A stretch of 64,000 nt of DNA from Planococcus citri (Eukaryota > Arthropoda > Insecta > Hemiptera > Pseudococcidae), in contig NC_088677.1 of NCBI RefSeq assembly GCF_950023065.1, positions 40,874,555-40,938,554 on the forward strand. Reading direction: 5' to 3'. Numbering within the stretch: position 1 is the first letter of the stretch; every line of letters starts with the position of its first letter. The notes beneath the pieces were generated by a model. It saw only the letters and a program-made list of their open reading frames with translations. It searched no databases and was not told the DNA's origin. Below are positions 13,101-22,933 of the stretch, in pieces. The position numbers were made by a program, and so were the translations under genes.

Positions 13101-13984
13101 CAGAGGAATGCGAACTCACATACGAGTCCACTTCGATAAACGAAACGGCGAAATAATGGTGAGTTCGAAAATACAATTTGAGCATGCTCGAGTGCCGATA
13201 TGTCATTGGAAATTATTCTAGTTGAACTTTCCCTATTGAAAAAATGAGGTTATTGCTGCATAAGCATCAACGTATGTACTTTCTCGCGAGTTTTCTGAGA
13301 TGATTGAGCGTTTGATGGAAGGAATAAATCGCTGTACCTATCGTTGAAAAAATTACCTTTCAGAAAATTCGGCTAAAAATACACATACGTCATCCTCCCC
13401 TCTAACCTTTTCCTCCTCGTATACCTTACCTAGATCTGCATTAACTTTGCCCATATACTTTTCAGGAGGAAAATTATATCACCTGTTTAATGGAAGAAAA
13501 CAGCAGCGCTGCAAGTTCTTCGGACGAAAATTCGTCAGAGAAAACAGTCAAGAAACCAGTCACCGAAACGGTCGTGCCAGTATCAGTAACGCCCGTAACG
13601 CCGATCGTCGAAGATAAACCTGTAGAAGGTCGCTCTTCTCCTATCGTTGTAGACTGCGTTGAAGATGAAGACGAATATATCGAGGTAGACGAATTACCCA
13701 ACATAAAAAGCAGCAATTCTCCCAAAGAATCTGTCGAAGCTGCCACCAAAGAGGACTCGAAATCTTCTCAAGAGCCTGCCGAAGACGCTGCTGACGACAG
13801 CAGTATCAAGAAATACGGTCCAAAATATTGTAAATCTTGCGATATTTCGTTTAATTATTTATCTACTTTCATAGCACATAAGAAATATTATTGTTCGAAT
13901 ACGAGCGACGCGTCGAGTTCTTTAAATAGCGCTGAAAGTATTGTGATACCTACGAATATCGCTGCTGCAGCACATATTGTTTGA
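4093..13984 (+). CDS. ush: u-shaped / Friend-of-GATA (FOG) multi-zinc-finger transcription cofactor, 5'-partial, eight exons
   Basis: Nuclear cofactor that binds the N-terminal zinc finger of GATA factors and modulates their activity. The eight exons seen join in phase to 955 residues plus a stop; the N terminus is missing. Nine zinc fingers are visible, in order (numbering from the first codon seen): C2HC 33-54, C2H2 111-131, C2HC 154-175, C2HC 579-600, C2HC 661-682, a short C2HC-like finger 699-716, C2H2 726-746, C2H2 754-774 and C2HC 905-926. The repeated form CxxC-x12-H-x4-C ending in HKKYYC or HQTYYC is the FOG hallmark; these fingers contact GATA. Nine fingers match Drosophila U-shaped in count. 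Low-complexity linkers include a polyalanine run and an acidic stretch. An ALDLR sequence at 10661-10675 resembles a CtBP-binding motif. Family assignment is strong; the single-copy ush orthology is inferred. Confidence 0.93.
4518..4566. repeat. (CCTG)n/(CCTA)n tetranucleotide microsatellite
   Basis: About three CCTG units followed by about nine CCTA units, inside the first ush intron. Shorter copies of the same motif are scattered across the whole window on both strands. Confidence 0.9.
4892..4993 (+). CDS. ush: ush exon b, first C2HC finger
   Basis: Flanked by TGTTCCAG and GTAAGT. It encodes one complete FOG-type C2HC finger (Cys33, Cys36, His49, Cys54) with the core CGIKFSSLSTLEAHQTYYC. 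Phase 1 at both ends, compatible with both neighbours. Confidence 0.93.
4994..8552 (+). other. Large ush intron, no gene seen
   Basis: 3.6 kb of AT-rich intron. It carries a run of 27 T at 5082-5108 and dispersed TAGGTA tracts. No coding, RNA or transposon signal was recognised. Confidence 0.6.
8553..8776 (+). CDS. ush: ush exon c, classical C2H2 finger
   Basis: Acceptor TTGTTACAG, donor GTAGGT. An acidic Gly/Ser/Glu-rich segment is followed by a C2H2 finger (Cys111, Cys114, His127, His131). It ends in phase 0. Confidence 0.92.
8876..9349 (+). CDS. ush: ush exon d, C2HC finger and proline-rich linker
   Basis: Begins after AATAG and encodes the finger Cys154, Cys157, His170, Cys175. A Pro/Ser/Asn-rich linker follows that includes VLIVPYSLIQAG. 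I end it at the CAA|GTGAGC donor because that is phase 0 and matches the phase-0 start of the next exon. A second GTGAGC donor 40 bases on would shift the frame. The frame stays open in the genome to 9526, but that tail is not FOG-like. Confidence 0.85.
9350..10588 (+). other. ush intron, no gene seen
   Basis: AT-rich intron between exons d and e. Its first 177 bases are an open extension of exon d ending at 9526, which I treat as read-through rather than protein. Confidence 0.6.
10589..11423 (+). CDS. ush: ush exon e, large linker with polyalanine and CtBP-like motif
   Basis: 835-base exon after TTTGGCAG, ending CAAG|GTTTGT in phase 1. It encodes a fingerless Ser/Pro-rich linker. The sequence ALDLR near its start resembles the PxDLS class of CtBP docking motifs. 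A polyalanine tract built mostly from GCC/GCA codons lies near 11048-11089. Base composition is clearly richer in GC than the flanking introns, as expected of coding DNA. Confidence 0.88.
11424..12116 (+). other. ush intron, no gene seen
   Basis: AT-rich intron with a C-run near 12005. If it is retained, translation would stop after four more codons (11440). Confidence 0.6.
12117..12502 (+). CDS. ush: ush exon f, two C2HC fingers and start of the next
   Basis: Begins after TTATAG and ends AAA|GTAAGT. It holds C2HC fingers 579-600 (core FCKYENYVAHKKHYC) and 661-682 (core CGIKFTSLDNLSTHQTFYC), then the CPKC pair of a finger completed by the next exon. Confidence 0.93.
12919..13158 (+). CDS. 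ush: ush exon g, tandem C2H2 fingers
   Basis: Begins after TTCCACAG and ends ATG|GTGAGT, phase 0 at both ends. It completes the split short finger (DQLQTHQC), then encodes two classical C2H2 fingers at residues 726-746 and 754-774. Confidence 0.92.
13466..13984 (+). CDS. ush: ush last coding exon, acidic linker and terminal C2HC finger
   Basis: Begins after CTTTTCAG in phase 0 and ends with TGA. A Ser/Glu/Asp-rich acidic segment leads to the final FOG-type finger (Cys905, Cys908, His921, Cys926) and about 29 further residues. Confidence 0.92.
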   Translation, partial: EENYITCLMEENSSAASSSDENSSEKTVKKPVTETVVPVSVTPVTPIVEDKPVEGRSSPIVVDCVEDEDEYIEVDELPNIKSSNSPKESVEAATKEDSKSSQEPAEDAADDSSIKKYGPKYCKSCDISFNYLSTFIAHKKYYCSNTSDASSSLNSAESIVIPTNIAAAAHIV

Positions 13985-15541
13985 AAATCTTTCCTAACCT
14001 ACGAATAATTCGGATATATTTTTTGTAATGTATAAAATTCCATACGGATGAATTTTTATAAATTTTTTAATTTATAAATCACTACCTACCTACCATTTCA
14101 ACTTGATGAACCGTGTAGCCATTTTACCAAAAGTAAGCAGTCATTTTAAAGATCGTCATTGACGATATCGTTGTATATATAGCACATTTTTGTAAAAATT
14201 CAACTTTCATCACTTTCAGTGAACGTAGTTTAGAATCCCGTGTACATTACCATGCCTAAAAGAAATAATTAATCTCATATCAAAATTTATTATTTGTGTT
14301 TTCATATTATAGATATATCTGCTTGTAATTGGCCAGTATTAATTTTTTATTTTAAAAAAAGGTGATTACCTACGTGTCCCTTAAAGGTTTACTTGTACTT
14401 TTTTTTCATGTGCCATAAATATTGAACTACTCGCAATACTGGCACAAAATCGTATTGTATTTTTATCGAGGTTCGAATTGATTTTAAATATTCGGTGTAC
14501 ATCGTGATCAATGATCAATAAGGCGATTGATGTAAGAATGGTTATGCAATCATTCTTGCTTCAATTGCCTTATTCGTCAGAACTGAGTTACGGTCTTGCA
14601 TACACGATCTTAAAATTTCTCAGATCTGAGTAAAAAATATAATTTATATCTACGTTCTCATGATATTGATATATTCTATGTATTTTGTATTTTAATTCAA
14701 ATTTGTAGATGTATCATTTATGGTGATTATTTGAATACGAAACGATGCATTTATACGTTTGTAAAAATTTCATTTTAAAAGCATTTCATTTCAGTTGTGT
14801 GTGACTTTTTACGCGTATAAATAGTCTACCCTTACTGTGCTGTACCATAGGTTTTCACGCGTATTTCGTCGATTTTTTTCTCTTCATATAAAGTGATAAT
14901 TAAAAGTTATCTTACTGTGAATTTCAGCTTTCAGTTGGTATGGTGTGAAGTTGGTTCAATATCTATAAGACAATCTATGAACGGATTTTAATAGCAGATG
15001 TATTTGCTTCGCTTATATAGGTATTAATTATACGGATATTGATGTACGCAGACATGATTCTGTATCAACGGATATTGTTTTATTGTTTTTTTTGTGTCTT
15101 TTTTTCCAAATCACGTTTTTACATTTCATTAAATTATTTCTGTTCGTATACATAATTAGATGATATTTTATTTGGTTACCTTTTTCCCCTTTTTATGTTA
15201 TTTCTATTTTTTTTTTTGTTTCGCTGTTAATGAAAAATTATTCTGATGATATTGTAAACTTAACAAAATCGCGTGTTTCTGTTTTAACATAGCGTAGAAA
15301 TTTTGTTTCATTCGATACTAGAACGACTAGTATAAAAAATATTATTGTGCAATTTGTTTTTATTTGTTATTATGCATTATTCTTTTTCCCCCTTTCTTTT
15401 ACGATGAATTTTCAATGTACATAAATACGTTTATATTTTAAGCGAATTTATTTCATTTGATAAGATTCATAAATTCTACCAAATAATAGAATGTAGGTGT
15501 TCTATTTTATAAGTGATTTATTCTCATTGTCCGAAAATAAA
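13985..15541 (+). other. ush: Probable 3' UTR of ush
   Basis: AT-rich non-coding sequence after the ush stop. A canonical AATAAA lies at 15536-15541. Calling the stretch up to it one UTR is an inference without transcript data; earlier non-canonical signals could also be used. Confidence 0.45.
15536..15541 (+). terminator. Candidate polyadenylation signal for ush
   Basis: AATAAA in the right orientation, about 1.55 kb after the stop codon. Confidence 0.35.
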
Positions 15542-16831
15542 CAAGAATCATTTCGTGATGTTTTTTCTTTTTGTTTTATCAAATTTGACGAATGGGAAGA
15601 AAATATGAGTTAGTAGACCTTGAAATAGACTAAACGATTCCTTCAAAAAGTGACCTATTTCTGATTTTCAAAAATTGCACTTGTCAGATCACACCACACA
15701 GCAACTTACAGTGTAGGTATAATAATAAAAGACGGAGGCTTACAAGATAATTATGCTGTCGTTTACAAAATGAAGAATTGGCTGAGATCTCAAGAAACCC
15801 ATATATTATTAATATTGACGAACAAATCAATTATAAAATTTCTAGATTAAAAAGATTCAAATGAAAAACACATTTGGCAGGATTCAACGATCCATTAAAA
15901 TCGCAGATTTATCTGAAAAACTGAGAGGTTCATTTTCAATCATCAATTTTAGGTTGCTTATGAAATAAGAAAAGAAATCAAATTCAAAAATCAAAAGTGT
16001 GGGAAAGGGAGCTTTTTAACAAAAAAAAATTTTTTATCCTAGTAGCCATTAGGTACTTCAAGAGTCAAGGCACATCCTGGTCTCTTATGAGTACACGTGG
16101 TGTTGTAAAAAATCTGGGAGATCACAGAAGCGTCGCTCGTATCAATTCAAATCAGCAGCACCTTAAAATTAGTGAAAATTCATGCTTCATACCAAAGTTT
16201 CGTCATTTCACGCATTTTTTTCTAAATTATTGGTGACACAATCAATATCTAGGTAGGTAGGTCTAGGTATACAACTTCACTTTTGATGTTTTTTTTTGTT
16301 TGTTTGAATTTTGATTAGAATATTTATTTTGAAATTAATAAATACTTGGGTGTCTACTCTACAATCTACATTCCATTTTTGAATGAATTCTGAAAACCTG
16401 AGAACTTGAACATTCACAGTGAAACTTCAACTCAATAATGACTAATGAGTAATGAGGTCAAGTCTCACCTCAAGCTCTGGAAAATCGCAGTCATTTTACA
16501 ACTGAACCAGATTTGTTGATGGTTGAAGTCGAAGGGAAGGGAAATCACAGCATGAATCACAGCCTCTGTCGGATGACCAATAACTTCATTTTTGATACGA
16601 ATTTCCGAATTTATCAGAAAACAAAACCACGACTTTCTTGTTTTGTTTTGACTTTCCGGCAAAGTTTAGATTTTACGTTTTAGAAATAATATAATAAAGC
16701 TCTTTCTCTACATCCTGAGTGATGGAGTGATGTTCGCATACCCCTGCCCCAGCAGATCATTTGGCTAAAAATTCTTCATAAAAAATGAAAATTAATCTCT
16801 TCACAGATTGAACACCTGACACTACACGTAA
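15542..16831. other. Intergenic, nothing recognised
   Basis: AT-rich DNA between the ush 3' region and the foldback element. Short open frames on both strands show no family resemblance. Confidence 0.55.
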
Positions 16832-18080
16832 GGCTCTATATAAAGTGGGTGAGCGCATCGGCCATTTTGTTCCCTGAGTGATAACGGACTAGTAAGTATG
16901 GATACAATTTCTCACGTAAAAAATGCAATTTTCTCGATAGTTCGCGAGTCCGGATGAAATTACGTGTAGTCTCAAATTAAAGACAATAAAATTTCCTATC
17001 GATCGATGTTAAATTTTGATTTTTGATCATTTCATGAAAAAATAACGACTTTATGAATACTTCAATTTTACTGATTTCTGCGTACTATGTACGTCGTCTT
17101 TAAACTAAAAATACTCGAAATTTTCAGTGGACGCATAGGTATTTTAATACAGCAAAATGTTCGTTATTTTATCCTCTTTAAAATGAGCTATTACCGAAAG
17201 CTCTACATGCAACCGTTCAAAAGTTTTCGAAGTTGAAAGTTGGGAAAACAAGCTGCGGATGGTAAGTACTGAACTTTGAACTAATATTACTCGAAAATCG
17301 AAATTTTCAATGGACACGTAGGTATTTTAATACATCAAAATGTTCGTAATTGTATCCTTTTTAAAATGGTTGTTTACCGAAAGCTCTACCTTCAACCGTT
17401 CAAAAGTTTTTGAAGTTCAAAGTTGCGGAAAGTGGTCAAATTGTGTTATCACTGTTATCAGTCACTTAGTTTTGAATTTGATCAGTATTTTACTTTCCGC
17501 AACTTTGATCTTCAAGATCTTTTGAACGATGAGAGGTAGAACTTTCGTTATAAGCTCATTTTAAAGACGATAAAATTACGAACATTTTGCTGTATTAAAA
17601 TATCCATGTGTCCGTTGAAAATTTTGAGTAAAATATGTTCAAAGTCAAATACTTACTGCCCGCAGCTGATTTTCGCAACTTTCAACTTCGAAAACTTTTG
17701 AACGGTTGCATGTAGAGCTTTCGGTAATAGCTCATTTTAAAGAGGATAAAATAACGAACATTTTACTGTAATAAAATACCTATGTGTCCACTGAAAATTT
17801 CGAGTATTTTTACTTTAAAGATGACGTACGTAGTATGCAAAAATCAGTAAAATAGAAATATTCATAAAATCGTTATTTTTACGCGAAATGATCAAAATTT
17901 AACATCAATCGATAGGGAATTTTATTGTCTTTAATTTAAGACTGCATAACAGTTCACCCAAACTCGCGAACAATTTAAAAAATTGCATTTTTTACATAAG
18001 AAATTGTATGCATAATTACTGGTTCGTTATCACTTCAGGGAACAAAATGGTGGATGCGCTCACCTGGTTTATATAGAGCC
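16832..18080. mobile_element. Large nested foldback (inverted-repeat) DNA element, no coding capacity
   Basis: Starts GGCTCTATATAAA and ends with the inverse TTTATATAGAGCC. The inverted match continues inward for several hundred bases: GTGAGCGCATC against GATGCGCTCAC, TTTTGTTCCCTGA against its inverse, and on through the GAAAGCTCTACATGCAACCG segment. Inside each arm a module of about 130 bases occurs twice, so four copies are present: two direct (about 17112-17245 and 17289-17436) and two inverted (about 17490-17630 and 17668-17806). No transposase frame is present. A clear target-site duplication was not identified (TAA at both sides at best). It fits a foldback or MITE-like non-autonomous DNA transposon. 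Confidence 0.82.
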
Positions 18081-18099
18081 CTAACTACACTCTACAGAC

Positions 18100-18450
18100 A
18101 CAGATGCCAGCGCCATCTCATGAAATATCAACAAATTGTGTTCCGGCTCTGTCGGCTCAGCTGCGCCGATCTTGAACGCGCATGCAACCGTCCCATCTCA
18201 TATCCCAAATAAACAACAACAAAAAATGCCGGTCAGTCATTGATCTGAATGACGCGGTCAAGTAAATGATTGATAAATTTATAATTTATATTTGGAATAA
18301 CAACGCAGGATTTTTATTTTGTTCGAAATGTATGATTGTGTTTACACATTTAAAATGATCGTGTACATATTGGAGAAATAAATTCCGCATCAATCATCAT
18401 ACTTTCTACTATTTTGTTCGAAAGGCGAAATATTTGATAAGAGCTTTTAG
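18100..18450 (+). promoter_or_regulatory. Probable GALK2 promoter and non-coding first exon
   Basis: A locally GC-richer stretch (about 18110-18260) stands out from the AT-rich surroundings, as a transcription start region would. It is followed by a good donor, TTTTAG|GTAAGT, at 18450/18451. A strong acceptor, TTCTGTTTACAG, sits at 19531-19542, just before the GALK2 start codon. Together these suggest a 5' UTR intron of about 1.1 kb (18451-19542). The exact transcription start cannot be read. Confidence 0.4.
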
Positions 18451-19562
18451 GTAAGTTTTCATAATTCAACTCGTTATAGTTTTCTATCGTCCCCAAATGA
18501 TTTACATTTTGAATTGTGTACTTCTTTAAAAATTCATTACCTATTGCCCGGCAATAATTTGTCTTTAGAAATTGAATTGAACTGATAATCTCATTCTCAA
18601 ATCTGAAGTTTTCATCTTTGCAAAAGCACCGAAATGAGACACTGATAAGTGATGACTGATGAGATACATTTAGTCAGAATTTCCAACTATTGATGTTTGA
18701 TAAGTAATTGTAATTGATGATCTACTATTTTGTGATTATTGAATTCACAAAAATCTATTTGATGAGCCCACATTGTTTAGTTCAGTATACTTATACAGAG
18801 TATATAAAGTAGCATGCTGCATGTGCATGATTAAATTATTCTATCCCTCTCAACGTTCTATTTAATGACCATCTCAACTGCTTAATTGAGTTGATTGGAG
18901 GAAAAATTTATTTATGGGTTTACTTGTGTGCTTTGTTTTGTGTGTTTGTTTCGGATCACAAAAGTTCAATACTCCACTTTCTATAGCTGAATAGCAAGAC
19001 GATAGTACATTCATAGGTCGACTACATATTATAAAATGATTGAATTTGTGTTGGAAATTGGGAATGAGAACTTTGAGAAAGAACATGTGTAATTTTAGCT
19101 TTATCTATGTAATAAGCTGTGGCCTTGATTATTATTGTTGTTTGATAAGTTTGGTTGGGTTCGGTTTGATGGTTTATTTGCTATCGGTCTCAGTTCTATG
19201 TATGTTCTGTAGTTCTTTGGTTTCTTCAACTTGACTAGAGAAAAATAATTTTCAAGTGCTTGACTTCCAGGTAACGCATTATTTTTTGAGTACATACCTA
19301 ATTCGTTCTGCGTTAATTTTTAAAGACTATACTAAAAATTATTAACGTGTCAAAACGATGATTCTAAAATAGTTTTTTGTTTTTGTGCATTTAATTACGA
19401 GTAATTTTTTTTCTTACAAACCTTGTACGTGGCATCGAATATTTGGATAAATTTCAGCAGTATTACCAAAATATTTGATAAGTTTCTAGGTATCGAATCA
19501 TCGTATTCTAATTTTAAATTCATAACTTCGTTCTGTTTACAGTTACATGTTACATTCAAAAT

Positions 19563-19861
19563 ATGGGCGATAAAATTGAAATGCTACCATCGGTAGATAA
19601 TGAAGTAAAAGATATGCTAATCACAGTGGACAAGTCTTTTAGAAAAAAGTACAACTTGGAACCGGATTTTTATGTACGAGTTCCTGGTCGTGTAAATCTA
19701 ATCGGCGAACACATAGACTACTGCGGATACTCGGTATGCCCTATGGCAATTAAACAATGTATCGTTGCTGCCGTCAAATCGAGATCCGATTCAAGTTTAA
19801 TACTGTCCAATCACGAGAGTGGAAAATACCCCGATTACTCCGGTAAAATTGGTTATCTAGA
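19563..19861 (+). CDS. Galk2: Galk2 exon 1 (coding)
   Basis: Starts at ATG and ends CTAGA|GTACGT with two bases over. This donor keeps the frame with the C that opens exon 2, giving GYLDVNKD. The genomic frame continues to 19928, but that tail is intron. Carries the galactokinase signature. Confidence 0.9.
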
Positions 19862-21840
19862 GTACGTGTTGATTTTTTTGCGAATTATTTCCAATATCGA
19901 CTTTTTAATTCATTTTTGTACTTTTTAGCGTCAATAAAGATACTACCACCGGTTTCGGTCCCAGATGGCACGATTACGTTTTATGTGGTTTAAAAGGTGT
20001 CGTAGAATCCGGAAATGTAGCTCCGACCAAAGGATTAATAATTCATTTGTATGGAAATATTCCTGTAGCCAGTGGCCTTTCGAGTTCCAGCGCATTAGTT
20101 TGTTGTGCTGCTCTTTCATTGAGCGTTACTCTGAATGTACGTTTCACTATCTGCATAAATTTTTGTGGCTTTTCAATTTTTGAAGTATTTTGTAGTAATT
20201 TGACCAAAGTCACAGGCAATCAGGAGAATCCCAAAGTATTCAAAAAGATTTTTTGTCGGCCATTATTCAATAATAGATCAGCCGTTTTTTACGTTAAACT
20301 CATGAGTACCTACATGTTTTTCAACAGAATTCACGTTCAAAAAATTTGAACCCGATTTTTCTAGTCGATTGCGGAGAAATTCTCCTAATAATTAACTGAA
20401 AACCGTGTCGAAATGCAAGGAAATAAAATTTATTGTCAAGTTGACTCATGTTTAGTTTTCCTCGATATTGGTTTCATGATCGAAAAAAAAAACTCGGTAA
20501 TGAAATATTTTCATTGCCAACAATCCAATGTAAAATCGAAGTTCTATTAATTAATTTAGTGCCGTAAAGTTGAAATTAGTTTAAACGCTGGGTAAAGATT
20601 GTGATTTATTTTACAATATTGTCGTTTTATATGTTTTCTACAGTTATCTCCAACGAAGAAAAATTTAGCGGAGAAATGTGCCAAAGCTGAGCGTTACATT
20701 GGAACCGAAGGCGGTGGAATGGACCAAGCTATAATATTTAACGCGAGAAGAGGAACAGCGAGTCTTATATCTTTTGATCCGCTGAGACTTACCGAGGTAC
20801 AAATACCCCCCGCATGTACATTTGTGATTGCTCAAAGTATGGTACAAAAAAATAAGGCAGCTTCGAACGATTTCAATTCCAGAGTGGTCGAATGCAGATT
20901 GGCATCTTTGGTAAGTTGATCGACGTATGGATTTTCATTCTTGTGAGAATGATCTACAATTTCGAAATTGTTTTCAGATTATTGGGAAACATTATTTAAA
21001 AAATTGGAAAAAGTTTCCTAGACTAATGGATTTACAAAAGGAACTGAAATTCGACCTTGGTAAAATGCTAAAAGTTGTTCAAGAGGTGTTTCACGATGGA
21101 CTGTACACGAAATTAGAGGTGACTTATAAAGACTTTTTTCACAATTTTCGAATCGTCAGTCTAAATTTTCAAGTCGAATATGTGAATTGGAATTTTTTAT
21201 AGGTATGTCAGATACTGGATATTAGCGAAGAAGAACTGGAGAATAAGTTTTTAACTAGGAATACTCGACATTTGAATACATTCAAATTAAAACCCAGAGT
21301 AACGCATGTGTTCGCAGGTAGAAAACTGTGGCTGTGGATTTTTACGAGAGAATTTTCACCCATTCTAATTACGTATTTATTACAGAGGCTTTAAGAGTGG
21401 ACATGTTTTGTAGTATTTGTGACGGTGCGAAATCAATTGACGAGCTTGGTCGATTAATGAACGAAAGCCATTTCTCTTTGAAAAATTTGTACGAATGTAG
21501 TCACGTCGAACTAGAGAAATTGGTGACGATTTGTTCACTGAATGGTGCTTCGGGAGTTCGTCTGACCGGAGCTGGGTAGGTATTGTACAGTGTACAGTTA
21601 ACCGATGAGTTATTTCTTTTCTGATTCATTAATAACCTTATGTGAATTTGATTTTCAAGTTGGGGCGGATGTGTTGTAGCCCTTGTACCATTAGCCACTG
21701 CCGAAGAATTTGTGAAATCGGTCAAAGCGGCCTTCTACACTGGTAAAGTACCAGCTTCGGTGAACATAGACGACTTGATATTCATTACTAAGCCACATCA
21801 TGGGGCTGCTGTGTTCCAGTCAGGTGCTGTTGATTATTAA
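19563..21840 (+). CDS. Galk2: N-acetylgalactosamine kinase (GALK2-type GHMP kinase), complete, seven exons
   Basis: Cytosolic GHMP-family kinase that phosphorylates N-acetylgalactosamine (and galactose less well) at C1 with ATP, in amino-sugar salvage. Seven exons join in phase to 466 residues; human GALK2 is of similar length. Motifs: the galactokinase signature [12 protein letters not shown] (42-53), the GHMP ATP-binding loop GLSSSSA (149-155), GTEGGGMDQ (189-197) with catalytic Asp196, and LTGAGWGGC (403-411). GGGMDQ rather than the GALK1-type sequence, together with VQKNKAA and VECRLA, points to GALK2. ATG at 19563 is the first Met in frame and lies 20 bases after a strong acceptor. No disabling change was seen. 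It is convergent with E78. Confidence 0.95.
19929..20136 (+). CDS. Galk2: Galk2 exon 2
   Basis: Follows TTTTTAG and ends AAT|GTACGT. It encodes residues 100-169 including the GHMP glycine/serine loop GLSSSSA. Confidence 0.93.
20644..20910 (+). CDS. Galk2: Galk2 exon 3
   Basis: Follows TTTCTACAG and ends TTG|GTAAGT, phase 0 at both ends. It encodes residues 170-258 with GTEGGGMDQ (catalytic Asp) and QKNKAA. Confidence 0.95.
20978..21118 (+). CDS. Galk2: Galk2 exon 4
   Basis: Follows TTTTCAG and ends GAG|GTGACT, phase 0. It encodes residues 259-305 of the helical substrate-side region; the match to GALK2 here is moderate. Confidence 0.9.
21203..21317 (+). CDS. Galk2: Galk2 exon 5
   Basis: Follows TTTTTATAG and ends GCAG|GTAGAA, leaving one base. 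It encodes residues 306-343, ending in RVTHVFA. Confidence 0.9.
21386..21575 (+). CDS. Galk2: Galk2 exon 6
   Basis: Follows TATTACAG and ends GCTGG|GTAGGT with two bases over. It encodes EALRVD through LMNESHFSL and YECSHVELE to LTGAG, all typical of GALK2. Confidence 0.94.
21660..21840 (+). CDS. Galk2: Galk2 exon 7 (last)
   Basis: Follows TTTTCAAG, completes the split Gly codon and continues [10 protein letters not shown] to the TAA stop. It holds the rest of the conserved GHMP C-terminal glycine motif. Confidence 0.94.
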
Positions 21841-22933
21841 TCTTGTCTTCGTTGTTGTTATTGTTTTGTTAATCAAAATTATTAGTGAGAATTTATTTAC
21901 GAATTTTTAATTCGAAATTGTTACTTAAATTATTTTGGCCATTTAATATGAAAAGAAAACTTTCTTGTCTTTATTTCTTCATTTCCTGTAAAATCATTCT
22001 TCCCTGCATATTTTTTGTGATTTTCGTAACCAGGGTAGAAATGTCTAGTACGCCACACCATTATTGAACAGTTGATATTTTTTTAGTATGGTTTTGTGAA
22101 ATTTTGCGAGAACTGAACACCATTCAACTTTCCTTACCTGTGAATCATGATCTCAATGCGCATTTGAAATTTTCCTCATTTGTTTTTCGTTTTTTTTCCT
22201 CGTCAACATACTCGATTATTCGAGTAATAATAGCCTTAAAATGTTGAACACATTTTTCATAATTCAATTTCAACTTTCATTCCTCGATCATTAATTAAAT
22301 CCATGTTTGGTTTTATTTATTCTTTGAGTATCGATACATTGATACTTTCAAATTACATTTTAATACAAATTTTTGTTTGTTTCATTTTATGCAGGTACAT
22401 ATTATAATGTTTTGATTAAGTTGTTTTTTTCTCTATCTGATGAGATAGGTTTTTACCATCCCAGTTATTTTTATTGTAATTTTTTCATTTGTGCTGGTTT
22501 GTTAACATAAATAACTGAATCATATTGTACTGAATATCCTTAGGGCTTAAAATACCTATGTCTTAATAAATCATCTGTATTTTTGAATTTATTTCGTTGA
22601 ATTTCATTATTCATTAAATTCATTAAATATGAATATTGTGGAGAATGACCAAAAAATATCAACGCCGTTTCAGGAAAATATTTTCCCATCTCTTCCAGAG
22701 AAAGGAAACCAAAAAGTTCAGTCTTTTTCGCCATCAAAAATTAAGAATAGATGAAAATTATCTAGTATTTTTTTTTTTTTTAATTTTTTGAAAATTCTAA
22801 AAAATATATTGTAGTACCTAATCTACTGAGAAATGACTGGAAGATGTAGTGTACAAGTAGTTCAAGATCTGAGATTTCATTACGTTATTCTTTCAACATC
22901 TTTTTACCCTTAATCCGTGCGTTAGGAAATTGC
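21841..22933 (+). other. Probable Galk2 3' UTR and intergenic DNA
   Basis: AT-rich, no gene. The first clear AATAAA I see after the stop is at 22565-22570, giving a possible UTR of about 0.7 kb. Confidence 0.4.
22565..22570 (+). terminator. Candidate polyadenylation signal for Galk2
   Basis: AATAAA on the coding strand, about 725 bases after the stop. Confidence 0.35.

Noticed and set aside
14461..14490. GGTTCGAATT as a possible tRNA T-loop
   Set aside because: No acceptor stem, D-arm or anticodon arm could be drawn around it.
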